A stretch of DNA of 64,000 nucleotides from Prado023 sp963697345 (GTDB lineage Bacteria; Actinomycetota; Actinomycetes; S36-B12; CAIYMF01), in assembly GCA_963697345.1 (NCBI GenBank), contig CAVONS010000008.1, forward strand, positions 124,001 to 188,000, in the 5' to 3' direction. A program made the position numbers and the translations under genes. How positions within the stretch are numbered: the first letter of the stretch is position 1; every line of letters begins with the position of its first letter. This document shows, in pieces, positions 57,612 through 64,000 of the stretch. A model generated the notes under the pieces. That model was not told the DNA's origin. It worked only from the letters and a program-made list of their open reading frames with translations, and made no database searches.

Positions 57612-58397
57612 ATGATCATCGAGTCCTACGCAGCCGGCACTCCGTCCTGGATCGACCTCATGACCACGGACCAGGACAGCGCCATCGCCTTCTATGGCCA
57701 GTTGTTCGGGTGGCAGGCCATGGTGTCCGGTCCGGAGATGGGCAACTACGCCATGTGCTTGATCGGGGATCGACCGGTCGCCGGAATCGGCCCCATGCCG
57801 GCGGGGGGCCCGGCGTTCCCGCCGGCATGGAGTGTCTACCTGAGTGTGGACGATGCGGATGCCACGGCCGCGGCGGCGACTGCTGCGGGGGGTCAGATCG
57901 TGGCCCCGGTCATGGACGTCGCCGGTGAAGGAGGCCACCCGGGTCGGATGGCGATCCTTGCCGAGCCCTCAGGCGGGGTCGTCGGCGTCTGGGAGCCGCA
58001 CGACCATCGCGGTTCCGGGCTGGCCAATGAACCCGGCTCCTTCGCGTGGAACGAGTTCCTCAGCCGTGACCCGCAGGCTTCGCGTGACTTCTTCGGGACG
58101 GTCTTCGGGTACGAGTGGCAGGCGATGGAGGGTGCGCCGATGGAGTACCACTCCGCCACGCTTGCCGGCACTCAGGTCTTCGGCGTGATGGGCATGCCCT
58201 CCGGGATGCCGGCAGAGGCCCCGGCACATTGGAACACCTACTTCGCCGTGGCTGACGCCGACCAGAGCGTGGCCACCGCGCTGGCGGCTGGTGGCAAGGT
58301 GCTGTCCCCGGCGTTCGACTCGCCGTTCGGCCGGATGGCGGTCCTGGCAGACCCCGAGGGTGCTGCCTTCTCGATCATGGCCATGCCGGCGCCCTGA
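57612..58397 (+). CDS. VOC family protein with two glyoxalase-like domains
   Basis: 261 residues made of two beta-alpha-beta-beta-beta units. The first begins GTPSWIDLMTTDQDSAIAFY and the second GSFAWNEFLSRDPQASRDFF; each ends with an Asp-Pro-x-Gly turn (LAEPSGGVVGVWE, LADPEGAAFSI). This is the bacterial double-VOC type often called glyoxalase/bleomycin resistance-like or hydroxylase-like. Metal ligands at the His/Glu positions are not clear, so activity is uncertain. GGGAG precedes the ATG. Confidence 0.9.
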   Translation: MIIESYAAGTPSWIDLMTTDQDSAIAFYGQLFGWQAMVSGPEMGNYAMCLIGDRPVAGIGPMPAGGPAFPPAWSVYLSVDDADATAAAATAAGGQIVAPVMDVAGEGGHPGRMAILAEPSGGVVGVWEPHDHRGSGLANEPGSFAWNEFLSRDPQASRDFFGTVFGYEWQAMEGAPMEYHSATLAGTQVFGVMGMPSGMPAEAPAHWNTYFAVADADQSVATALAAGGKVLSPAFDSPFGRMAVLADPEGAAFSIMAMPAP

Positions 58398-58463
58398 TCC
58401 CTTCGTCACGACTCGGGCTCCGCGCCTCCCGACGGTGATCCCGCCGGCAGCAGCCGAGGGCTG

Positions 58464-59648
58464 TCATTCGTCAGGGATCGGGCGGGTCGCCCCCGCGACA
58501 AGGAAGCCGATGGCCAGCAGCCCGGCCGTGACGCTCAGGGCGCGCAGGACGCCCACCTGGTCGCCCAGGAGACCGATCAGTGGTGGGCCCGCGAGGAAGG
58601 CCACATACCCGATGGTCGCGACCACGCTGACGCGGCCGGCCGCATACCGACTCTGGTCCGCGGCGGCGCTCATCCCCAAGGGGAAGCCGAGCGCGGTCCC
58701 CAACCCCCAGAGGACCATCCCGACCAGTGCGATGCCCAGGTTGGGCCCGAAGACGACCACGAGGAGGCCCACCAGGGCGCCGGCGGCCGATACCCGCAGC
58801 ACGGGCACCCGACCGAAGCGATCCAGGACCCCAACCCCGAACCACCGACCCAGGGTCATCGACGCCACGAAGAGCCCATAGGCCAGGGACCCCATCGCAG
58901 CGCTCGCGCCGTACCCGTCGATCGCCGCCACACCCAGCCAGTCGTTGGCGGTCCCCTCGGCGAAGGCCATCGTCAGGACGAACAGGCCGATGAGAAGGGT
59001 GCGTGGCTCCAGCCAGGCTCGCAGGGGATGCCTGTCCTGGTGGGACTGCTCGTGCTCATCGGTACCGGCGGGCAGGAACCACCGGGTTGCCAGCGGCATC
59101 GTGACCGCCATCAGCAGAGCCACGAGGAGGAGGTGTGCCGTGACCGACACCGCCAGTGCGTTCATGGCCGCCCCGACCAGGGCGCCGAACACCGTGCCGA
59201 GGCTGAACCCGGCGTGGAATCGGGACATGATCGAGCGCCCCAGTCGCTGCTCGACCGCTGCCGCCTCGACGTTCATGGCGACGTCCCATGCCCCGTTGCC
59301 GAAGCCCATCACGCCCAGCCCGATCACCACGGGCGCCACCCCGACGAGGACCCCGATGCCGGCGACGGCCAGTCCCGCGGCGGTGAGCAGCGACATCACC
59401 AGCACCGTCCGCGCGGCGCCCAGGTGATGCACGATCAGCCCGGCGGAGGGCAGGGCGAGCAGCGATCCGAGGGCGATCGCCAGGAGGACCAGGCCCAACT
59501 GGCCGGGGCTCAGGCCGAGTTCGCCGCGCACCTGGGGGATGCGCGAGGCCCAGCTGGCGAAGCCGAACCCGGAACCGATGAAGACGAGGTACACCCCACG
59601 TGTCGCCCGGCGCACGGCCCGGTCCGAGGTTGTCAACGGGGGTGCCAC
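58464..59648 (-). CDS. MFS transporter
   Basis: 394 residues, twelve membrane segments in two halves of six with a central loop near 200-215 rich in His and Glu (DEHEQSHQDRHPL). GFGNGAWDVAMNVEAAAVEQRLG between helices 4 and 5 is typical of the YbjJ/fucose-permease-like branch. Substrate unknown. The start is a GTG with no clear ribosome site. It is divergent from the aldo/keto reductase gene across 64 bases. Confidence 0.9.
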   Translation of the reverse strand: MAPPLTTSDRAVRRATRGVYLVFIGSGFGFASWASRIPQVRGELGLSPGQLGLVLLAIALGSLLALPSAGLIVHHLGAARTVLVMSLLTAAGLAVAGIGVLVGVAPVVIGLGVMGFGNGAWDVAMNVEAAAVEQRLGRSIMSRFHAGFSLGTVFGALVGAAMNALAVSVTAHLLLVALLMAVTMPLATRWFLPAGTDEHEQSHQDRHPLRAWLEPRTLLIGLFVLTMAFAEGTANDWLGVAAIDGYGASAAMGSLAYGLFVASMTLGRWFGVGVLDRFGRVPVLRVSAAGALVGLLVVVFGPNLGIALVGMVLWGLGTALGFPLGMSAAADQSRYAAGRVSVVATIGYVAFLAGPPLIGLLGDQVGVLRALSVTAGLLAIGFLVAGATRPIPDE

Positions 59649-59650
59649 TT

Positions 59651-59680
59651 CAGGAGCGTAGTCCCGGCGTCGGGCTCCTG
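59651..59680. promoter_or_regulatory. Inverted repeat between MFS and aldo/keto reductase genes
   Basis: CAGGAGC (59651-59657) and GCTCCTG (59674-59680) are perfect arms 16 bases apart within a 64-base divergent gap. Candidate operator, or chance. Confidence 0.3.
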
Positions 59681-59712
59681 GAGCACGACGTGTGCAGACG
59701 TAGCATCAGCTC

Positions 59713-60594
59713 ATGGAGCAGCGCGCATTCGGGTCCACGGGCCTCGAGGTCTCCGCCCTCGGTTTTGGAGCGGGTCACCTCGGCTCGCCGGGCCTGTCCA
59801 ACGCCGGCGCGGCCAGCCTGCTCGGGGCAGTCCTGGATGCGGGTGTGACGCTCATCGACACAGCGCGCGGCTACGGCCTGAGCGAGGAGCGTCTCGGGCG
59901 CCTGATCCCCGGTCGCCGGTCGGAGTTCGTGCTGTCGACCAAAGTCGGGTACGAGATCCCCGGTGTGCCCGACTGGTCGGCCCAGGCTGTGCTCGGCGGA
60001 GTCGATCGTGCGCTGACCCAGCTTCGCACGGATGTCCTGGACGTGTGCTTCCTGCATTCGTGCTCCTTGGAGGTCCTCGAAGCCGGTGAGGCGATCGAGG
60101 CGCTGCATGCCGCCCAACAGGCCGGGAAGGTCCGGGTGTGCGGCTACAGCGGCGAGGGTGCCGCGCTGAGCTGGGCGATCGACTCAGGGGCATTCGGGGC
60201 CGTCCAGACCTCGGTGAACCTGGCTGACCAGTGGACTCTGGGCGCGCTCGTGCCCCGGGCGGCTGGGGCGGGCCTGGGCATCATCGCCAAGCGCCCACTG
60301 GCCAACGCGGCCTGGCGCTTCCAGGACAGGCCGGTGGGTCAGTACGAGGAGCCCTACTGGGAGCGTCTGCGCATCATGGCCCTCGAGCCGGCAGACGGCG
60401 ACTGGACGGGGACCGCCCTGCGCTACAGCGCCTTCGCGCCCGGTGTCTCCACGGCCATCGTGGGCACGTCCTCAGTCGCCCACCTGCAGGCCGCCGTGGC
60501 CGCCATGGCCGGTGGCCCGCTGCCCGGTGAGGAACTGGACCGTTGGCGAGCCGCCTTCGCCGAGCACGAAGCCGAGTGGCCGGGCCAGATCTAG
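59713..60594 (+). CDS. Aldo/keto reductase
   Basis: 293 residues. TIM-barrel reductase: start RAFGSTGLEVSALGFGAGHLG, catalytic Asp and Tyr in LIDTARGYGLSEERLG, Lys in FVLSTKVGYE and His in DVCFLHSCS complete the tetrad. The NADPH-binding end GVSTAIVGTSSVAHLQAAV is typical. Cytoplasmic; likely reduces aldehydes or ketones, exact substrate unknown. Confidence 0.92.
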   Translation: MEQRAFGSTGLEVSALGFGAGHLGSPGLSNAGAASLLGAVLDAGVTLIDTARGYGLSEERLGRLIPGRRSEFVLSTKVGYEIPGVPDWSAQAVLGGVDRALTQLRTDVLDVCFLHSCSLEVLEAGEAIEALHAAQQAGKVRVCGYSGEGAALSWAIDSGAFGAVQTSVNLADQWTLGALVPRAAGAGLGIIAKRPLANAAWRFQDRPVGQYEEPYWERLRIMALEPADGDWTGTALRYSAFAPGVSTAIVGTSSVAHLQAAVAAMAGGPLPGEELDRWRAAFAEHEAEWPGQI

Positions 60595-60601
60595 GTTCGG
60601 A

Positions 60602-61099
60602 TCAGCCCTTCCGAGCTGCTGTGGCAGCCGCCGCCTTCGTGGCCCTGCGCGCGTTGATGCGCAGTTGGGTCAGCCGGACGATGCCGATCATCATGACCAC
60701 GGACGCCCCGGCGATGGCAGCGATCAGCAGTGCGGTGCCCAGTGGGATCGATGCGCTGAACCAGAGGTAGGTGACCTCAACGACGGTCTGGTTCTGCAGG
60801 ATCAGGATGATCAGCAGCACAAGGATGACCAGGGCGGCACCCGTGGCGAACCACGCCGCCGAGGCCCGGGTCGTGGCTCGGATCGGGGTGGGCTCCTTGG
60901 CGGCCTTGGGGGGCTTCGCAGGCGTCGATGGGGTGGGCTTCGTCCCGTCTGGACCTGCCGGCAGGGGTGCGGTGCTGCCAGTGATCGGCTCAAGGGCCTT
61001 GTCGTGTGCTGCCGGGTCAGGCGCCGAATCCACCTTCGGGTCAGGAGACCCCGGCGATCCGCCTGTCCCCGATTCCCCGCGCCCGCGATCCTCTGACAT
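60602..61099 (-). CDS. LapA-domain membrane protein
   Basis: 165 residues from the ATG at 61099. The first half (about 1-75) is Pro/Ser/Lys-rich and likely unstructured in the cytoplasm. Two helices follow, with LILQNQTVVEVTYLWFSASIPLG between them, the signature of the LapA (DUF1049) family, and a basic tail. In other bacteria LapA-domain proteins act in envelope assembly; in actinobacteria the role is unknown. Divergent from the lipoprotein at 61217. Confidence 0.85.
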   Translation of the reverse strand: MSEDRGRGESGTGGSPGSPDPKVDSAPDPAAHDKALEPITGSTAPLPAGPDGTKPTPSTPAKPPKAAKEPTPIRATTRASAAWFATGAALVILVLLIILILQNQTVVEVTYLWFSASIPLGTALLIAAIAGASVVMMIGIVRLTQLRINARRATKAAAATAARKG

Positions 61100-61151
61100 G
61101 GCGCCCAGCATCGCACAGAGCCGCGTGGCGCCGTGGTTAGACAACACGTAG

Positions 61152-61174
61152 GCAGACGGTAACATGCTGTCTGC
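61152..61174. promoter_or_regulatory. Inverted repeat between lapA-like gene and lipoprotein
   Basis: GCAGAC (61152-61157) and GTCTGC (61169-61174) are perfect arms 11 bases apart, 43 bases before the lipoprotein start. Candidate operator. Confidence 0.3.
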
Positions 61175-61216
61175 AACTATTCGGACAAATCGTCCACTGA
61201 GATCAGGAGATCCTCC

Positions 61217-61639
61217 ATGTTCACCAAGCGCACCGCTGCGGCCGTTGCCGGCCTCGGCCTTGCCCTGTCCCTGACCGCGTGTTCCTCCAGTGGGGACACC
61301 GCCGAGACGAACGCGGCCTACTGCCAGGGCGCAGCCACCGTGCAGACAGAGGTCGCATCGCTCAGGGCCCTGGTCACGGGCGGCGACGCCACTGTCGACC
61401 AGGTCCAGGAGCAGCGCGATGCCATCGCTTCTGCCGTCCAGGATGCCCAGAAGCAGGCGGAGTCCCTGGCCGACTCGGTTCAGGCCGACATCAAGGCTGC
61501 CGACGACACCTTCGATGCTGCACTCCAGGCAATTCCGGGCGACGCCACACTCCCCGAGGCTGCTACGAGCTACGCGGCGGCGATCCGGGCGTGGGACGCC
61601 TCTGTTGAGGCGATCCGTACCGAGGTGGGCTGCAGCTAG
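61217..61639 (+). CDS. Small lipoprotein, function unknown
   Basis: 140 residues. Signal peptide with lipobox LTAC (lipid Cys at about 22). The mature part is helical and rich in Gln, Ala, Asp and Glu (VQEQRDAIASAVQDAQKQAESLADSVQADI, in parts), probably a helical bundle or coiled coil. One Cys early (YCQGA) and one at the very end (VGCS) could pair. AGGAG stands ahead of the ATG. Confidence 0.8.
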   Translation: MFTKRTAAAVAGLGLALSLTACSSSGDTAETNAAYCQGAATVQTEVASLRALVTGGDATVDQVQEQRDAIASAVQDAQKQAESLADSVQADIKAADDTFDAALQAIPGDATLPEAATSYAAAIRAWDASVEAIRTEVGCS

Positions 61640-61760
61640 GAATCATCGCCGAGCCTGTCGGGGAGCCGAGTCCGGGTGGACCGGCTCCCCGATCTGTGTG
61701 GTCGTCCGGCGCGGGCCCGATTCGGACGTGGCCGGCGCCGAGCCCTGCAACACTGAGTCC

Positions 61761-62432
61761 ATGATCGTGACCGAGGCGTTCACCTTCGACAGGGTCGTCC
61801 TGGAACGAGATGGCCATCGGATCCTCGACGAGGTCAGCGACCACATCCACCGTGCTGCGACGACGGCTGTCATCGGCCCGAGCGGATCGGGCAAGTCCAC
61901 CTTCCTCCGGTTGCTCAACCGGTTCGAGGAACCCACTCAGGGCCGGATCGAGTTCGACGGCCAGCCGCTGGCGTCCTATGACGTGCACGCGCTGCGCCGA
62001 CGCGTCGGGCTCGTGGCCCAGCGACCCACGATGCTGACCACGACGATCGGCCAGGAGATCCGCGTGGCCGAAGCAGGGTTGGAGGATCGCGCCGTGCACC
62101 GACTCCTGGAGCGCACGGCGATGTCCGACTTCGGGCTCGACCGTGAGACCTCGACGCTGTCCGGTGGGGAGCAGCAGCGCGTGGCACTGGCGCGCACCCT
62201 GGCGGTGGAGCCCGACGTCCTGCTCCTGGATGAACCGACCAGTGCCCTGGATGAGAAGTCCGCCCGGGCGGTCGATGAGGTCATTCGCGGCCTGGTGGCC
62301 GACGGCCTGACCGTCGTCCTGGTCAGCCACGACCTTGATCGGGTCCTGGGCGTCGCCGACCAGGTGCTCGTCCTCGACCATGGCCGATTGGTCGAGCGCG
62401 GCGGGCCCGGCGACGTGCGCTACCTCTCATGA
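61761..62432 (+). CDS. ABC transporter ATPase, FetA-like
   Basis: 223 residues. Walker A GPSGSGKST, Q-loop VGLVAQRPTMLTTT, signature LSGGEQQRVALARTL, Walker B LLLDEPTSALDE and the switch His in VSHDLD are all present. It pairs with the UPF0014/FetB permease whose start overlaps by 4 bases (ATGA). In E. coli FetAB exports iron and protects against peroxide; the same job is likely but unproven here. Confidence 0.9.
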   Translation: MIVTEAFTFDRVVLERDGHRILDEVSDHIHRAATTAVIGPSGSGKSTFLRLLNRFEEPTQGRIEFDGQPLASYDVHALRRRVGLVAQRPTMLTTTIGQEIRVAEAGLEDRAVHRLLERTAMSDFGLDRETSTLSGGEQQRVALARTLAVEPDVLLLDEPTSALDEKSARAVDEVIRGLVADGLTVVLVSHDLDRVLGVADQVLVLDHGRLVERGGPGDVRYLS

Positions 62433-63211
62433 CCACCGGCCCGCAGATCCCCGACTGGCTGGGCGTTCTCGCCTCGGTCGTGCTCGTCGGCATCGCCGTG
62501 GCAGTGTCGATGCGCGCTCGACTGGGCCTCACCCGTGAGCTCCTCTGGGCTGCAGCGCGTGCCTTCGTCCAGCTGGTGGCTGTGGGTGCTGTGCTGACAG
62601 TCCTGTTCACGCGGGCTGGGTTGCTGGGGGCGCTGCTCTGGGTCTCGGGGATGGTGGTGATCGCGGGGTTCGTCGCCGCCGGACGCTCGAAGGGGCTGCC
62701 GCAGGGCCGCAGGATCGCGTGGGTGGCGGTCGGGTCGGGGACAGCGATCACCGTGGGCGTGCTGCTGGTCGTGGGGGTGATCGAGCCCGTGCCCTCCGTG
62801 GTTGTACCGGTCGGCGGCATGGTGGTCAGCGGCGCGATGACGGCGGCCAGCCTGACGATGCGCCACCTGGCCGACATCGCCGAGAGCCAGCGCAACGACA
62901 TCGAGGCCCGTCTCGCCCTCGGCCTCACGTCCGAGGAGGCCATGGCTCCCCACATGCGGCGCGCGGCGACCCTTGCCCTGGTGCCGGCCATCGATTCGAC
63001 CAAGGTGGTCGGGCTCATCGCGCTGCCCGGCGCCATGACGGGCCTCATCCTCGCCGGGGTCGAGCCCATCGTGGCTGTGCGCTACCAGATCGTGGTCATG
63101 TACATGCTGCTCGCAGCGGCCTCGGTGAGCGCGATCGTGGCGGCTCGCCTCACCAGGGGAGCCCTCTTCGACGATGCCGATCGGCTGTTCCGCGTGAAGG
63201 CGGCGCCGTAG
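62429..63211 (+). CDS. ABC transporter permease, FetB-like (UPF0014)
   Basis: 260 residues, about seven membrane helices. Family features: RAFVQLVAVGAVL, VPVGGMVVSGAMTAASLTMRHL, ALGLTSEEAMAPHMRRAATLALVPAIDSTKVVGLIALPGAMTGLILAG (in parts), a stretch conserved from bacteria to plant STAR2. Forms the putative iron or metal exporter with the ATPase encoded directly upstream. Confidence 0.92.
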   Translation: MTTGPQIPDWLGVLASVVLVGIAVAVSMRARLGLTRELLWAAARAFVQLVAVGAVLTVLFTRAGLLGALLWVSGMVVIAGFVAAGRSKGLPQGRRIAWVAVGSGTAITVGVLLVVGVIEPVPSVVVPVGGMVVSGAMTAASLTMRHLADIAESQRNDIEARLALGLTSEEAMAPHMRRAATLALVPAIDSTKVVGLIALPGAMTGLILAGVEPIVAVRYQIVVMYMLLAAASVSAIVAARLTRGALFDDADRLFRVKAAP

Positions 63212-63325
63212 ACGCCGGGGTCACCGGCTCGCGGTGCGGGCGGTGACAACCGCGTGGTGGCCCCGGGCTAGGGTCGTTTCCAGCCGCTGCGCGTCCGCAG
63301 CCCCAACCGGCAGAGGGAATCCCAC

Positions 63326-64000
63326 ATGACCGACCTGATCACGTATTCGCTTCACGATGGCATCGCGACCCTCACGCTGGACAATGGCAAGGTCAATGCG
63401 ATCAGCCCCGCCGTGATCGCCGCGTTCCACGAGGCGCTGGACCGGGCCGAGGCCGACCGGGCGGTCGTCATCATCACGGGCCAGCCCGGCATGCTGTCAG
63501 GTGGCTACGACCTCAAGGTCATGACCTCCGGGCCGCAGCAGGCACTTGATCTGGTGTCCGCGGGATCAGCACTGGCGCGCCGGATGCTGGCCCATCCGTT
63601 CCCGATCATCGTGGCCTGCCCCGGACATGCGGTGGCCAAGGGGGCCTTCATCCTGCTCTCGGCCGACTACCGCCTGGGTGTTGAGGGCCCGTTCAAGATC
63701 GGCCTGAACGAGGTCGTCATCGGGATGACGATGCACCACGTCGGTATCGAGATGGCCCGCGACCGGCTGCGCCGGTCCTTCTTCAACCGTTGCGTGATCA
63801 ACGGCGAGATGCTCAGCCCGGAGCAGGCCCTGCAGGCCGGCTTCCTGGATGCCGTGGTGGCGCCGGAGGAGCTCATGGACGCGGCGCTGGCCATGGCCGG
63901 GCAGCTCAAGGGGATCAACATGGCTGCGCATGCCGCCACGAAGGTGAAGGCCCGCGCGGCCTTCCTGGAGACCCTGGACGCAGCCATCGAGCTGGACAGG
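63326..64000 (+). CDS. Crotonase/enoyl-CoA hydratase family protein (partial)
   Basis: 225 residues, open to the window edge, so the last few residues are missing. The crotonase fold shows LDNGKVNAISPAVIAAFHEAL, then GMLSGGYDLKVM (first oxyanion-hole strand) and PGHAVAKGAFILLSADYRLG (second, where GGG-type glycines are replaced by AKG). The acidic residue of true hydratases after this region is not clear, so it may be another crotonase activity. The ATG at 63326 follows CAGAGGGAA. Confidence 0.85.
   Translation, partial: MTDLITYSLHDGIATLTLDNGKVNAISPAVIAAFHEALDRAEADRAVVIITGQPGMLSGGYDLKVMTSGPQQALDLVSAGSALARRMLAHPFPIIVACPGHAVAKGAFILLSADYRLGVEGPFKIGLNEVVIGMTMHHVGIEMARDRLRRSFFNRCVINGEMLSPEQALQAGFLDAVVAPEELMDAALAMAGQLKGINMAAHAATKVKARAAFLETLDAAIELDR

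Overview
The window is high-G+C DNA (around 70% by eye) with dense short-spaced genes, GTG and TTG starts and many 4-base ATGA/GTGA overlaps. The gene content is that of a free-living actinomycete: a glnA–RDD–DUF4191–lipA–lipB–sucB–lpd–pepA–gcvT housekeeping block, an SCO2322-type gene beside an ECF transporter, and an Eis-type acetyltransferase. A GlnR-type box in front of glnA points to actinomycetes that use GlnR. I cannot place it to genus. No tRNA, rRNA, phage, transposase or CRISPR was found.

Region 1 (1-15.8 kb) is accessory: a truncated membrane-protein end, a covalent-flavin oxidoreductase divergent from a large LuxR-type ATPase regulator, a DUF4242 protein, a decayed methyltransferase, a cupin, a universal stress protein, a lipoprotein, a PadR-controlled ABC exporter, a DCC-family protein behind a striking palindrome, a ceramidase-like membrane protein with an FmdB-type zinc ribbon, a MazEF-like toxin-antitoxin pair and an Eis-like acetyltransferase.

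Region 2 (16-29.4 kb) is core metabolism, mostly on the minus strand. It holds glutamine synthetase, lipoate synthesis (lipA, lipB), two users of lipoate (E2 succinyltransferase and dihydrolipoyl dehydrogenase), leucyl aminopeptidase and the glycine-cleavage T protein. The pepA-gcvT gap carries C-rich low-complexity DNA and a cluster of inverted repeats. A tandem repeat follows gcvT.

Region 3 (29.5-40.6 kb) holds a GH3 glycosidase and a seven-gene minus-strand operon behind a cobalamin riboswitch: a secreted SCO2322-like protein, ECF T, A and S components, an MBL-CobU fusion, CobT and CobS. It encodes uptake plus lower-ligand assembly, with no corrin-ring synthesis in the window. A macro-domain protein is divergent from it.

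Region 4 (40.7-49 kb) holds a sulfur module: a CstR-like repressor, a rhodanese, a persulfide-dioxygenase-like/rhodanese fusion and a TauE exporter, with an operator-like palindrome in front. Then come a HemW-like radical SAM protein, a secreted phosphoesterase and a cyclase-fold protein bracketed by two copies of a dispersed repeat.

Region 5 (48.3-64 kb) holds a MarR/MMPL efflux pair, a zinc-type ABC transporter whose ATPase gene reads as frameshifted, assorted acetyltransferase, SDR, VOC, MFS and aldo/keto reductase genes, a LapA-like protein, a FetAB-like transporter and an enoyl-CoA hydratase-family gene cut by the window edge.
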